Positions 28,423 through 37,954 are shown, counted from the stretch's first letter. The stretch is DNA of 64,000 nt from CAZYBU01 sp964645775 (GCA_964645775.1 CAZYBU010000007.1:38302-102301), one strand, 5' to 3'. The notes: generated by a model from the sequence alone, not told the origin. Numbers and translations: made by a program.

Positions 28423-29364
28423 GTGTTCGCAGAAATCGATTCATTTCTGGACTATCTCGCGGTTGAAAGGAACGTTTCAGAAAAAACGGCAGCAGCCTAC
28501 TCCAGGGACCTGCGGCAGTTTACGGACTTTCTCATGGGAAAGAGGGAGGATACCGGTTTCTCCTATGACACAGCTTCCGAAATCAGGGACGATGATATTC
28601 TCGTAGATACGGTTTACGAAGGAGATATCCGCGCATATATTGAATATATCTATGACACGGGGCTCAAACGGGCCTCAATCGAGAGGAAGATCGCCTGTCT
28701 CAAGAGCTTTTTCCGCTTCCTTTTTAACCGGGATGTAATACCTGATAATCCGGCCTCTGGAGTTACCTACCCGAAAAAGGAGAAGAGACTTCCCAGGTTC
28801 CTAAAGGAGTTCCAGGTTGAACAGGTCCTGACATTCGAATGTTCCGAACTCATCGATTACCGTGACAGGGCGCTCCTTCATGTCCTTTACGCCACGGGGG
28901 CAAGGGTGTCGGAACTGGCCGCCGCGGACCTGGTCGACATGGACAGGAGGACCGGTAGAATTCGCGTAACCGGCAAGGGAAAGAGTGACCGGATCGTGTT
29001 CTTGACTGGAGAGGCCCAGGAATATCTGGAGGCCTATATCCAAAAACGAATTGAGGAAGGGCAAGAGAGCGAGGCCCTTTTTCTGAACGCCCGGGGCGGG
29101 AGGCTCACGGTACGGGGTATCTACGGAATTGTCTCCGGAAGGCTTCGTGATGTCGGCATGCACGGTTCCCTTGGACCCCACACGTTCAGGCACAGCTTTG
29201 CCACGGAACTGTTAAATAACGGCGCGGACATTCGGGCGGTCCAGGAGATGCTGGGGCATAAAAATATATCCACCACCCAGAAGTACACCCATACAACGCG
29301 GGAACGCCTTAAGAAGGTCTACCGGTCCTCCCATCCCCATTCAATGGAAAAGAAGAAGGATTAA
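28423..29364 (+). CDS. xerC: tyrosine recombinase XerC/XerD family
   Basis: Site-specific recombinase that resolves chromosome dimers at dif. The 313-residue protein has the N-terminal SAM-like DNA-binding domain (about 1-115) and the catalytic domain with Arg161 (GARVSEL), the HTFRH box (His253, Arg256) and nucleophile Tyr288 (TQKYTH). I use the GTG at 28423, one base after the topA stop, because an upstream ATG would overlap topA by 77 bases. An insertion (DTASEIRDDDILVDT) lengthens the N-terminal domain. The 3' end overlaps convergent mnmA by four bases. Position after topA favours XerC over XerD. Confidence 0.9.
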   Translation: MFAEIDSFLDYLAVERNVSEKTAAAYSRDLRQFTDFLMGKREDTGFSYDTASEIRDDDILVDTVYEGDIRAYIEYIYDTGLKRASIERKIACLKSFFRFLFNRDVIPDNPASGVTYPKKEKRLPRFLKEFQVEQVLTFECSELIDYRDRALLHVLYATGARVSELAAADLVDMDRRTGRIRVTGKGKSDRIVFLTGEAQEYLEAYIQKRIEEGQESEALFLNARGGRLTVRGIYGIVSGRLRDVGMHGSLGPHTFRHSFATELLNNGADIRAVQEMLGHKNISTTQKYTHTTRERLKKVYRSSHPHSMEKKKD

Positions 29365-30449
29365 CCCATACGGGGAATGCTTTTCAGTATGGTCCCTCCG
29401 GCCAGGATGTCCATCTCCCGGTCATAGAGAACGACCGCCTGGCCGGGAGTCACCCCTGTCATCGCTTCGTTAAATCGTATCATAAGCGATTCCCCATCCT
29501 GATAGACCACACCGGGAAGGGGAGGCTGGGTGGATCGCGTCTTGAGCAGAACCTCGTCTCCCTTAAATTCTGTTGCCTTCATCCAGTGTATATCACAAGC
29601 CAGAAGGCCTTCACTCAGCTGCTCGTCCCAGGGGCCGACAATGATCCGGTTATTATCCGGGTCCAGCTTTAGTACATAAAGGGGATGGGGGGCGGCGATG
29701 CCGAGACCTTTTCTCTGTCCGATTGTATAGCGATGAATGCCCTGGTGTCTGCCGAGGACCTTTCCTGACGTGTCGATGATCTCACCCGGAGGAGGCGTGA
29801 TGCCTGTTTTGTCTTCAATGAATGTGGCGTAGCTTCCCGCATCCACGAAGCATATCTCTCTGCTTTCAGGTCGGTCAGCGACGGGGAGATCCCATTCCCT
29901 GGCCAACTGGCGAATCTGATCCTTGGTGAATTCACTAAGAGGGAAGTATGACCCGGCAATAATTTCCTGGGACAGCTGGTAGAGAAAATAGGACTGATCC
30001 TTCTGCGTGTCCCTGCCGGCAGAAACATACCAGCGCCGTGCATTCCCTTTTTTCCGAGCGTAGTGACCCGTTGCAAAAAGGTCACAATTCATTCCGGCTG
30101 CAAAGGAGGCCAGGCGGTCAAATTTGATCAGTCGGTTGCAGTAGATACAGGGGTTGGGTGTCCGGGCCTCAAGATAGGCCTGGCAGAAAGGATCAATGAT
30201 CAGTTTTTCGAAATCGATACGGGCGTCGACAACATGGTGTTCGAAATCTCCTCTCAGGGCGACCTGACGGGCGTCCTCCACGCTCTTTTCAGAAAAGCAG
30301 AGGTCTTCCCGATCGGGATCGATACCGCTGACGATTCTCTCCGTAACCCCGATCACATCAAAGCCCTCCTCTTTCATGAGGAGGGCGGCAACCGATGAAT
30401 CTATACCGCCGCTCATGGCCACGGCGGCCCGCTTTTTTCTGAATGTCAT
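29361..30449 (-). CDS. mnmA: tRNA 2-thiouridylase MnmA
   Basis: ATP-dependent enzyme that puts sulfur on U34 of tRNA-Glu, -Gln and -Lys. The 362-residue protein carries the PP-loop AMSGGIDSSVAALL, the first catalytic cysteine in NPCIYCNRLIKFD and the second in REICFVD. The DQSYFLYQLSQ segment and the C-terminal barrel domain (GPWDEQL..., YDREMDILAGG) are also present. All match the family at its usual length. It is transcribed leftwards, 31 bases after the radical SAM gene, and its end overlaps xerC by four bases. Confidence 0.95.
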   Translation of the reverse strand: MTFRKKRAAVAMSGGIDSSVAALLMKEEGFDVIGVTERIVSGIDPDREDLCFSEKSVEDARQVALRGDFEHHVVDARIDFEKLIIDPFCQAYLEARTPNPCIYCNRLIKFDRLASFAAGMNCDLFATGHYARKKGNARRWYVSAGRDTQKDQSYFLYQLSQEIIAGSYFPLSEFTKDQIRQLAREWDLPVADRPESREICFVDAGSYATFIEDKTGITPPPGEIIDTSGKVLGRHQGIHRYTIGQRKGLGIAAPHPLYVLKLDPDNNRIIVGPWDEQLSEGLLACDIHWMKATEFKGDEVLLKTRSTQPPLPGVVYQDGESLMIRFNEAMTGVTPGQAVVLYDREMDILAGGTILKSIPRMG

Positions 30450-30479
30450 GCCGCCATATTTGCCAAAACGGCGGTTATG

Positions 30480-31442
30480 TCAAGAGGCATTGTCCCGTTC
30501 AACGAGAAATCCCTGGCTTGTTCCCCTGGAGGCGAAGGCCGTGTCCACGTCTCGCAGGATGGTTCCCTTGTGAAGTCCCCACCGGGGAACGACAAGTCCA
30601 TCCTCCGGATGATCACCCATCAGACGGTGGATAACTATGTCCGGCCTCAGTCGCTCCAGGAAGTCGACAAGTAGTGAGACGTATTCTTTTGAGTCTGGCA
30701 GAGCAAAGGGACGGTTTTGATGGATTCTTTCAAGGGGAGTATTACGGATAACATGGAGGTGGTGTATCTTCACTCCGGAAACAGGAAGGGAGCTGATCTC
30801 CATGGCGGTCTCCATCATGTCTCTCCAGTCTTCTCCCGGGATAGCGAGGATGACATGCACGCAAACCGGTATCCCTCTTTCGGCTGCACGTATTACGGCG
30901 TCACGGGTCTGACCGTGGTCATGGCCCCGGTTGAGCCATTGAAGGCTCCGATTATGCCTGGTCTGCATGCCGATCTCAAGCCAGAGCTCCCTTCCCGGTC
31001 TTATATAGGACGCCACCAGATCGAGAACATCATTGTCGCAGCAGTCGGGACGTGTGGCGATCATAAGGCCTATGATGTCCGGTTCATTCAGGGCCGTGTC
31101 GTACATTCTTCTCAGTACCGAAAGAGGTCCCCGGGTATTCGTATAAGCCTGGAAATAGGCAATATAGGAAGTCTCCCGGTCGGAACGGACGAAGCTATCC
31201 CGGGCCTGACGCATCTGTTCCGTAATCAATGTTCGGGTGTCTGATGTTGGGGATGCTGAACCTGTTTCCGAGCAGAAGATACATCCACCCGTTTTTCCTT
31301 CCCGGTGGGGACAGCCGAGGCCGGCGTTTATGGGAAGTTTCAGGACCCGGCGGCCGTATTTTTCTTTGAGGTAGTCTCCGAAAAAAAGGTAAGCCTTTCC
31401 GTCCGGGGAGAATGTCCTATCGGGCCCTGGATCGTTTTCCAT
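30480..31442 (-). CDS. radical SAM protein of the TIGR01212 (YhcC) family
   Basis: A ~320-residue radical SAM enzyme. The iron-sulfur motif reads GCPHREGKTGGCIFC, the spaced-cysteine form of this family. It is followed by AYFQAYTNTRGP and IGLMIATRPDC, both typical of YhcC-like proteins. The substrate is not established for the family. I place the start at 31442 (MENDPGPDRTF), which overlaps the end of the amidase gene by 26 bases; the longer frame to 31553 lies inside the amidase and carries unlikely sequence. No strong ribosome binding site is visible, so coupling from the amidase is probable. Confidence 0.8.
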   Translation of the reverse strand: MENDPGPDRTFSPDGKAYLFFGDYLKEKYGRRVLKLPINAGLGCPHREGKTGGCIFCSETGSASPTSDTRTLITEQMRQARDSFVRSDRETSYIAYFQAYTNTRGPLSVLRRMYDTALNEPDIIGLMIATRPDCCDNDVLDLVASYIRPGRELWLEIGMQTRHNRSLQWLNRGHDHGQTRDAVIRAAERGIPVCVHVILAIPGEDWRDMMETAMEISSLPVSGVKIHHLHVIRNTPLERIHQNRPFALPDSKEYVSLLVDFLERLRPDIVIHRLMGDHPEDGLVVPRWGLHKGTILRDVDTAFASRGTSQGFLVERDNAS

Positions 31443-33192
31443 TGGCAAAGGCGGAATTCTTAAGGTACTGCTGATTCTGATATTTGTCAGGATCGAGCCG
31501 GACAGTGGATACTCGTTTTGCTTCGACGGTCTTAAGGTCGGGCGAGAAGTCAAGGATGTATATCCCCTCCCTGAAGTTCACCCTGCTTCTGATTGTTTTC
31601 CAGTAATAGACTCTGCGACCCCTCTTTTTTGAATAATAACTACGGCGGGCACGTTTTTTTTCATAAGCCCGTTCCATGGCCTCTTCCATCCTGTCCAGGA
31701 CCTTCTCCGTGGGATCGAGGGCAAGCCTAAGGGCCTGTCGCAGGTCCTGGTCTTTTTCCAGAGCAAAGAGGACCTTTCTCTCCATAGGCGCCTTTTGCAC
31801 ATCGACAGAGAGCCTCTCCCTGATTTCATCCATGGTCTTACGCCCGGAGGAAGAGGAGCTTCTTTTTTTTATGCCGGCCAGGCGGCTGTATTTGTTCTTG
31901 TAATGAGTGAGTACCGGTATACCGATAACTTTTTTTCGGGCGAGGAGATAGTACCTGCGCGCGGTACGTAAGTGCTTTTTCCGTGTGTGGGCTTTACCGA
32001 TACGGTAGTATTTTTCGCTTTGGGTAAGAATCTTAACGAGGTTTCTGTAGTAATCCAGGTGGTTATCGTATTCAGTTTTGCGGTATTTTTTCTCCATGGC
32101 GCGGATGGTCATGATGGCGTCCGATGTTTTACCCTCACCGAGATAGTAAACGGCGATACGTGAAAGTTTTATAAGCTCTACCCGGTCGGACGGCTTTCCC
32201 CGTGGTCTCACGGTTCTATTTCCTTCCAGGGAGACGCCGAAGGACTCCTGAAGCACCCTGTTAAGTGCCCTGTACTGTCCCAGGACTATTTTTTCCTGGT
32301 GGGCCTCATCTCTCAAAAGCTTTTCTTCCCGGGGATTGGAGATGAATCCTGATTCAAAGATAACGGAGATGGGATAGCCGGAAAAATAGGTAAACCGGTC
32401 ATCCCCTACGGCCCCTTTCTGCCAGTTATTGGCGATCATTCCCCGGTCTGTAAGTTCATCTCTCAGGGCATGGGCGTACTGACGGGAAAAACCGCTGGCG
32501 TCCAGCCTGTTGTAGAGGGTAAGAAATCCCTGGTAGGCGTTCTTAATATATCTCAGGTATCTCCTGCCCCATTTATTGTAGGTGACATGAATTCCTGTCA
32601 GATTGGAAAGGCCGTCGGCCTTATGGAAAACCGAAACATTGTTGAGATGTTCCGAGATAATGATGAAAGCTTTCTTCTCCAGGGCGAGACGGACTGTTGT
32701 GGTAAAGGGGATGTTCCTGTAAGAATCGCTTTCGCCCCTCAGGACCCTCAGATAATCCTCCGTGCTTTCTACCCTGATTCTGGGGTTGGAATCGAGTATC
32801 CTGTACATCTTACGGGATAATTGGATGGAATAGAACTCCTCGGGGTTCCCGGTAGCGCTTCTTCTCCGCGTGGCTGCTCCTCCCTGCCATCTTCCGTCAT
32901 CAAGTTTTCCATGGGCGGGATCGAAGAAGATTACGATCTGTTCCCCCGCTCGAACCCGTTCATCCAGACGGGCATATATTGAATCGATCCCGTTTACGAC
33001 TTCGGCAAGGCCCTTCCTGTGGCCCGCATCCTTTTCCCTCCGGTAAAGCCATTTGACAGTTCCAGACTGTTTCAGTTGAAAGGGATACTCCTTCACCTCC
33101 GCAGAAAAAGAAACATTCGGGAAGAGAAGAAAAAAAATAAATAAAGATTTTACAATAGGATGAATGGATTTCATAATGCCTGCTGTTTTCAT
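31417..33192 (-). CDS. exported N-acetylmuramoyl-L-alanine amidase with basic C-terminal region
   Basis: A 591-residue periplasmic protein. A signal peptide (hydrophobic SLFIFFLLFPNVSFSA) is followed by an Amidase_3-type zinc amidase domain (about residues 65-315). The metal and catalytic landmarks are DPAHG, IISEHLNN and VIFESGFISN. These enzymes cut the peptide stem from peptidoglycan during cell separation. Residues ~330-591 form a long, strongly basic region of helical, TPR-like character and unknown role. ATGs at 33192 and 33174 both fit; AGCAGG before the second slightly favours it. The 3' end overlaps the radical SAM gene. Confidence 0.8.
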   Translation of the reverse strand: MKTAGIMKSIHPIVKSLFIFFLLFPNVSFSAEVKEYPFQLKQSGTVKWLYRREKDAGHRKGLAEVVNGIDSIYARLDERVRAGEQIVIFFDPAHGKLDDGRWQGGAATRRRSATGNPEEFYSIQLSRKMYRILDSNPRIRVESTEDYLRVLRGESDSYRNIPFTTTVRLALEKKAFIIISEHLNNVSVFHKADGLSNLTGIHVTYNKWGRRYLRYIKNAYQGFLTLYNRLDASGFSRQYAHALRDELTDRGMIANNWQKGAVGDDRFTYFSGYPISVIFESGFISNPREEKLLRDEAHQEKIVLGQYRALNRVLQESFGVSLEGNRTVRPRGKPSDRVELIKLSRIAVYYLGEGKTSDAIMTIRAMEKKYRKTEYDNHLDYYRNLVKILTQSEKYYRIGKAHTRKKHLRTARRYYLLARKKVIGIPVLTHYKNKYSRLAGIKKRSSSSSGRKTMDEIRERLSVDVQKAPMERKVLFALEKDQDLRQALRLALDPTEKVLDRMEEAMERAYEKKRARRSYYSKKRGRRVYYWKTIRSRVNFREGIYILDFSPDLKTVEAKRVSTVRLDPDKYQNQQYLKNSAFANGKRSRAR

Positions 33193-33269
33193 GTGGTTAT
33201 AGTAAAAATATCGTACTATTACAAGAAAATATTTGCATTTTTCCTGAAATTAGGTTAGCAATAGATATC

Positions 33270-33815
33270 ATGGATCAGATAATCAGCTTCGAACGACTCT
33301 CCGGTGAGATACGGAAAGAAATCCAGAAGTTCCATGAGGAGCAGGCCGGTTCAGGTACAGACCTGAGCCAGAGCATGAACCTCTGGTTCAAAAGGCATTT
33401 TGACGGCTGGCTTCTGGAGAAGTACGGAATGGATGTGGACAATAAACGTCAGCATTTCCGGATGGATGTCGAAATGCCCCTTAAGGTCGTTGACACTATC
33501 ATTGAAGCCTCAGGGGATGACGAACAGGCCAATGAGCTGGTGGGGAATGTCCTTAACATAAGCAGGGGCGGTCTCTATTTTCATTCCCCCGTGCCGTTGG
33601 AGATTTCAACGATTGTCCGCGTGCAGGTTGACCTTTCCTCCATTGAGAAGAACATGGAAGAGATTCAGGCCCTGGCAATGGTTATGAGGGTCGACCGACT
33701 TGGTGAGGGAGATTACGGAATCGGTGTCATGTTCAGCAGCATTTACGATGAAGACCGGAGTACTCTGGATGTCTTTCTTCTGAAAAAGCTTTCAAATTAT
33801 CTCTATTCCTGTTAA
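33270..33815 (+). CDS. PilZ domain protein
   Basis: A 181-residue cytoplasmic protein. The first ~65 residues are an unrecognised helical region. Residues ~68-175 are a PilZ domain with the cyclic di-GMP binding elements: an arginine-rich start (KRQHFRMDVEM) and the NISRGG turn in VLNISRGGLYFHS, close to the (D/N)xSxxG consensus. PilZ proteins act as c-di-GMP receptors, which fits the HD-GYP-like gene elsewhere in the window. The gene stands alone on the plus strand and converges on the lipoprotein operon. Confidence 0.85.
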   Translation: MDQIISFERLSGEIRKEIQKFHEEQAGSGTDLSQSMNLWFKRHFDGWLLEKYGMDVDNKRQHFRMDVEMPLKVVDTIIEASGDDEQANELVGNVLNISRGGLYFHSPVPLEISTIVRVQVDLSSIEKNMEEIQALAMVMRVDRLGEGDYGIGVMFSSIYDEDRSTLDVFLLKKLSNYLYSC

Positions 33816-33826
33816 AAGTTTTCTGC

Positions 33827-34291
33827 TTACCTCGGTTCAGAAATGTTCATCAGGTATCGTTTCAGGTTATCTCGTTTAACTTCATAGTAGTAGAGACGAC
33901 TGCCGGGGCAATCTACTCTTTTGGGGATGAAATTTCCGTTGTATTCCACCAGCCTGGTTATTGAGGCGCGGGTATTGGAGGTTACCTTTCTGTCATTAGA
34001 CAGGAGAAGGTCGATAAGCCTTGAATAGGAACGTTTTTTTGCCTGGCGCCGGATCTCAGATTCCTCTTTGCCACAATCATCTTTTGCCGTTACAATTACC
34101 ACGCGGTACGTTTCGTTGTTGATAAAACCTTCTTTCAGATACAGTCTGTCTATCGTCTGGTGCTGCGTGGTCTTCTTCTCTTCTTTTACGGTTGAAGTTT
34201 TTTGAGGTCCTTTACAAGAAGTGAAAAGATGAATCATAACAACTGTCATGACCAGAAGTACGGTTTTAGTGAATGGTCGCTCCATCTGCAT
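33827..34291 (-). CDS. lipoprotein, paralogue of the adjacent lipoprotein
   Basis: A 154-residue protein with a lipoprotein signal peptide ending in the lipobox LFTSC (Cys at about residue 26), followed by a charged Lys/Thr-rich linker. The mature domain begins GFINNETYRVVIV, the same pattern as GFIDGNTYQVIYR in the upstream neighbour, so the two are tandem paralogues. No function is known to me; the YxV strand followed by a long charged helix (EIRRQAKKRSYSRLIDLL) recalls small periplasmic LPP20/SIMPL-like folds. Last gene of a seven-gene leftward operon. Confidence 0.75.
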   Translation of the reverse strand: MQMERPFTKTVLLVMTVVMIHLFTSCKGPQKTSTVKEEKKTTQHQTIDRLYLKEGFINNETYRVVIVTAKDDCGKEESEIRRQAKKRSYSRLIDLLLSNDRKVTSNTRASITRLVEYNGNFIPKRVDCPGSRLYYYEVKRDNLKRYLMNISEPR

Positions 34292-34297
34292 CTCCTC

Positions 34298-34795
34298 TCA
34301 CTCTGTTCTCTTTGAATTTCTGTCATTTTTACCAGGCGCCATCAACCTGTCGACCTCTTTCTGAAGCCCGGAGCGGCGAAAGCGTATACCTGAAACCAGA
34401 GAGTTGGAGTCATCGTAATAAATAAAGACAATATAACTCCGCGGCCTGAACTTTTCCACCTTTTTCATAAAGGCGCTGCGGTTTCTATGATCAGCTGCGA
34501 TTACAGGGAAACTGCTTTCCCACATGGATACAATGTGGTGATGAAATGATTCGAGGGCCTCTTCCCGTCCCTCCTCTTTCATTCTCATGTAGGCGCTCTC
34601 CCTTTCTCTGACCAGACTTCCCTTTTCGTCAGGCTCCACCCGGTAGATTACCTGATAGGTGTTTCCGTCAATAAATCCGTTTACCTGGTAATCTCCCGGT
34701 TCGACCCTCCTGTGCCTGCTGAGGGTGCAGGAGGCAAGAAAAAGGGAAGTTACGCACAGGAGTACGGTTGCATTTCTCAGATTAATATGTTTCAT
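34298..34795 (-). CDS. lipoprotein, paralogue of the adjacent lipoprotein
   Basis: A 165-residue lipoprotein: signal peptide with lipobox FLASC (Cys at about residue 23), then a short basic stretch and a domain starting GFIDGNTYQVIYR. A central charged helix (SAYMRMKEEGREEALESFHHHI) and a C-terminal strand region (SYIVFIYYDD) follow. It shares the opening motif and the overall strand-helix-strand plan with the next gene, so both probably arose by duplication. It lies six bases after the large TPR gene and seven before its paralogue, so all three are cotranscribed. Function unknown. Confidence 0.75.
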   Translation of the reverse strand: MKHINLRNATVLLCVTSLFLASCTLSRHRRVEPGDYQVNGFIDGNTYQVIYRVEPDEKGSLVRERESAYMRMKEEGREEALESFHHHIVSMWESSFPVIAADHRNRSAFMKKVEKFRPRSYIVFIYYDDSNSLVSGIRFRRSGLQKEVDRLMAPGKNDRNSKRTE

Positions 34796-34801
34796 GTCCG
34801 C

Positions 34802-37198
34802 CTATTTCTTGATCAGGTTGATAATACTCTGGATCTTATCCGCCCTGGGATGATCAGGCTTCATGGAAAGAAGCCTCTGAAAATGATCAACAGCTTTTTC
34901 ATTCTTTTTCAGGTTTCGGTAGTAGATCATCCCGAGCTCTTCATGGACAGGGTAGAGTTTCTTGTTCAGATTAAGGGCCTTTTCAAGGGAGTCGACGGCT
35001 TTATCATATTTTCCCTGTTCCCGGTAGGTCACTCCCAGGTCGAAATGTGACTGATAATGGGTCGGGTTCAGATTGATGGCCGTTTTATACTCCTCTACCG
35101 CTTTGTCGTAAATCTTCTGCTGCCTGTAGGCGTTAGCGAGATTATAATGGGCGTTGAAAGAACGGGGATTGTTTGCTGTCGCGTTCCTGTACATCTCGAT
35201 GGCCTGCTCATAGAGACTGTTCTGGGAGTAGAGTTTTCCGAGGTTAATGTATGCCTTATCATACGAAGGATTCAATGAAATTGCCTGCTTGTAACTTTCG
35301 ATGGCAGAGTTGTTGTCCCCCAGTCCTTCATAGGCTTTGCCCAGTTCGTAGAAGGCCGCGTGATCATTAGGATTGACATCAACGGCCCTTTTTAGCATGT
35401 TTCTGGCTTCGGAGTAGTTTCTTTTGATGTTGTACACCAGTCCCAGGTTGAAGAGGGCCTTCTGGTTGTTGCTGTCTATCTCCAGTGTCTTTTTATAGAA
35501 CTGTATGGCATTACCGTAGGAGCCCATACGATGATAGGTGATGGCCAGGTTCAGGTTGCTGTCCTGGTTTCCGGGCCTCAGTTCCCGATCCTTTGAAAAA
35601 TATTTCAGAGCCTCACTGTAGTTCTTGCTCTCCAGATAGATTGAACCGAGGTTTGAGTATCCCTGAGCCAGTTTGGGGTCGAGCTGAACCGCCTTCTTCA
35701 TGTCGCTGATTGCTTTTGACGTATTGCCCGTGTTATAGTGAGCAAGTCCGCGGGTATAGTATTTTTTCGCGTCATTGCTGTCCAGCGTGATGGCTTTGTC
35801 CAGGTCCTTTATGGCTCCCTCGTAATCCTTCTTCATATAATCGACCATGCCGAGGCGGTAATGGGCATCGGTGTTCTGAGGATTTGCCATCACTGCTTTC
35901 TGGAAAGATTCCTTCGCGTCTCCCAGGACTCCGTTGTGCAGGAATATTCGTCCGCTCCAGTAGTGGGAATGCTCGTCATTGCTGTCGATACTGACAGCTT
36001 TTTGATAGGCCTGGACCGCCTTGTCATACTTTTTTTCTCTTCGGTATTTATCGCCCAGTTCCCGCCATTTCTTGGCTTCCTTGCTGACTTGGCCGGCAGA
36101 GTCTGAAGAGGTCTCTTTTCCACTTTTGTCGCCGGAAAGGCTGTCAGAGCCGTCGACTGAAGAATCGCCCAGCAGCCCGGAGCCGCCCGGTCTCCCTTTG
36201 CCTGTGGAACCGGAGTCGCTGCCGGAATCGCCTCCTTTTCCGGCGACCTTTTCACTATCCTTACCCGCGTTTTGATAGGCTGTGTTGTACTTATCTCGAA
36301 GGTTCTTGTCGTTCTTGTTGCGGCTGAGGGCGCGTTTGTAATACTCTACTGCCTTTTCCCAGTTGCCCTGTTTCGCGTAGATGTCTCCCAGGCGTTCCGC
36401 CGCTTTGGCGTCAGCCGGGTCTTTGTCCAGGGCGGTCTGGAAGGCATTTACGGCTTCGCCGGTTCTGTCTTTCCGCAGCAGCGCCTCGCCCCGCCCACGG
36501 TGGTAAGGGGAACGGGAGGGATCGAGTTCTACGGCGCGATCATACTCGTTAAGGGCCTGATCATACTGTCGTCTCTTGTAATAATGATTGCCGAGGTTGT
36601 AGTATCCTTCCGGATTATCCGGGCTGTTTTCGATGCCTTTACGGATCATCTCCTCCGCCTTTCGGGCATCTCCCCTGCGCATATAATGGTCTGCCAGGTT
36701 TTTATAGCTTTCCTGGTTGGCGGGGTCAGCCGTTTGGGCCTTCTTATACTCTTCAAGGGCCTTGATAAATTTTTCCTGGTCATCGTAAACGTTCCCAAGA
36801 CGGTTATAGGCCTGCGGGTTTTTCGGTTTGTTCTTCTGGGCGAGTTTAAAGGTATCGATGGCCCTGTCATAATCCCCCTTCAGGGCGTATGCGTGACCCA
36901 GTTCATTCAGAGCCGGATAGTTATCCGGGTCAATTTCCAGAACCCGCTTGTAGTACCTGATGGCTTCATCGTAATCTCCCACGGACTTATAGAGTCCTCC
37001 AATCTTGAGGAGTGTGCTAATGTTTCCGGGGTCGGTTTTCAGTAGTTCCGTGTAGAGTTCAATCTGTTTAAGTCTAAGGTCTTCAATGTCTGCGGACGGG
37101 TCAGAGGGCCAGAAAAAATAGAGACCGAGGCCGAGCAGAAGAGCGGCCACAACGGAACCTGCGATAATCTTTTCATGGGTATAGAGACGGTTTATCAT
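34802..37198 (-). CDS. large membrane-anchored TPR protein with low-complexity linker
   Basis: A 798-residue protein. One N-terminal membrane helix (about residues 12-31) is followed by two blocks of TPR repeats (about 45-315 and 375-790), each unit 34 residues with the usual W/LG-Y-A-F-P pattern. A Gly/Ser/Asp/Lys-rich spacer (about 316-372) separates the blocks. The second block holds about twelve very regular repeats. It is probably anchored in the inner membrane with the repeats in the periplasm as a scaffold for the two downstream lipoproteins; this is inferred from context. It follows a smaller TPR gene by 30 bases. Confidence 0.88.
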   Translation of the reverse strand: MINRLYTHEKIIAGSVVAALLLGLGLYFFWPSDPSADIEDLRLKQIELYTELLKTDPGNISTLLKIGGLYKSVGDYDEAIRYYKRVLEIDPDNYPALNELGHAYALKGDYDRAIDTFKLAQKNKPKNPQAYNRLGNVYDDQEKFIKALEEYKKAQTADPANQESYKNLADHYMRRGDARKAEEMIRKGIENSPDNPEGYYNLGNHYYKRRQYDQALNEYDRAVELDPSRSPYHRGRGEALLRKDRTGEAVNAFQTALDKDPADAKAAERLGDIYAKQGNWEKAVEYYKRALSRNKNDKNLRDKYNTAYQNAGKDSEKVAGKGGDSGSDSGSTGKGRPGGSGLLGDSSVDGSDSLSGDKSGKETSSDSAGQVSKEAKKWRELGDKYRREKKYDKAVQAYQKAVSIDSNDEHSHYWSGRIFLHNGVLGDAKESFQKAVMANPQNTDAHYRLGMVDYMKKDYEGAIKDLDKAITLDSNDAKKYYTRGLAHYNTGNTSKAISDMKKAVQLDPKLAQGYSNLGSIYLESKNYSEALKYFSKDRELRPGNQDSNLNLAITYHRMGSYGNAIQFYKKTLEIDSNNQKALFNLGLVYNIKRNYSEARNMLKRAVDVNPNDHAAFYELGKAYEGLGDNNSAIESYKQAISLNPSYDKAYINLGKLYSQNSLYEQAIEMYRNATANNPRSFNAHYNLANAYRQQKIYDKAVEEYKTAINLNPTHYQSHFDLGVTYREQGKYDKAVDSLEKALNLNKKLYPVHEELGMIYYRNLKKNEKAVDHFQRLLSMKPDHPRADKIQSIINLIKK

Positions 37199-37228
37199 AT
37201 TTCCTCCTGATACACCTTGCCGGTATGA

Positions 37229-37918
37229 TTAGAGATCCTCATCACCGAGAAGTCCTTCGATCTTTCGTTCTCCCTTGAGCTTTTCATGGCCTTCCTGGCG
37301 GTCGGTTGTTTTTCTTTTAACGTTTTTAAGCGTTTCTCCTCCCAGGAGAAGGGCTTCTTCAATGGATACGTCACTTTCCTTGGGGGGGATGACAAAGTCC
37401 GGGTCCTTCAACAGCTCCACAACCCGGCGGACGCTTTCATACTGCGGATCTTCCGGGGCGGCCTGCAGAAAACGTTCCCAGTTTTCAACGGCGCCCAGTT
37501 TGTTCCTTTTCAGCATAAGCTCGGTCAGACCGATGTGATACCATGCCTGGGAAAGGCCGCTGTCTCTCATCAGGGCCCGACGGAAGTTTTCGATAGCTGG
37601 AGCTTCCATCCCCCTGTGGTAGTAGGCCTGCCCGAGGCGGAAATAATTTTCTGCGTTATCAGGGTCGAGGTTGACGGCTTTCTGGTAAAGACCCGTGGCG
37701 CGTTCAAACTGCTTCTTATGAAGATAAATATCTCCCAGGTAACTGTAGGCGAGACCGTTTTCCGGATTTTCCCGAATTTCTTCTTTTAGATAGAGTTCGG
37801 CCATCTCGAACTTCTTCTGGAAGAAATACTTTGTCGCTTTCTTGAACCGGTCTTCCTTATCCTCATCCACTGCCAGCAGGGGAAGGGTTAGAAACAGGAG
37901 TATAATGAATTGTTTCAT
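37229..37918 (-). CDS. exported TPR protein
   Basis: A 229-residue protein with a short signal peptide (residues 1-17, ILLFLTLPLLA) and four to five TPR units (about 20-160; for example ENGLAYSYLGDIYLHKKQFERA and AENYFRLGQAYYHRGM). A charged tail follows (about 175-229, ending in a Lys/Arg/Glu-rich stretch). It belongs to the leftward operon between the dCMP deaminase-like gene and the large TPR gene. A periplasmic adaptor role is likely; the partner is unknown. Confidence 0.82.
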   Translation of the reverse strand: MKQFIILLFLTLPLLAVDEDKEDRFKKATKYFFQKKFEMAELYLKEEIRENPENGLAYSYLGDIYLHKKQFERATGLYQKAVNLDPDNAENYFRLGQAYYHRGMEAPAIENFRRALMRDSGLSQAWYHIGLTELMLKRNKLGAVENWERFLQAAPEDPQYESVRRVVELLKDPDFVIPPKESDVSIEEALLLGGETLKNVKRKTTDRQEGHEKLKGERKIEGLLGDEDL

Positions 37919-37954
37919 GATGTGTGTCCCTGAATCAGTATATAATAATTGGTG

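Noticed and set aside
36272..37045. A 257-residue hydrophobic frame opposite the large TPR gene
   Set aside because: TPR coding strands give Val/Leu/Phe-rich antisense frames as an artefact of codon composition; no start signal is seen.
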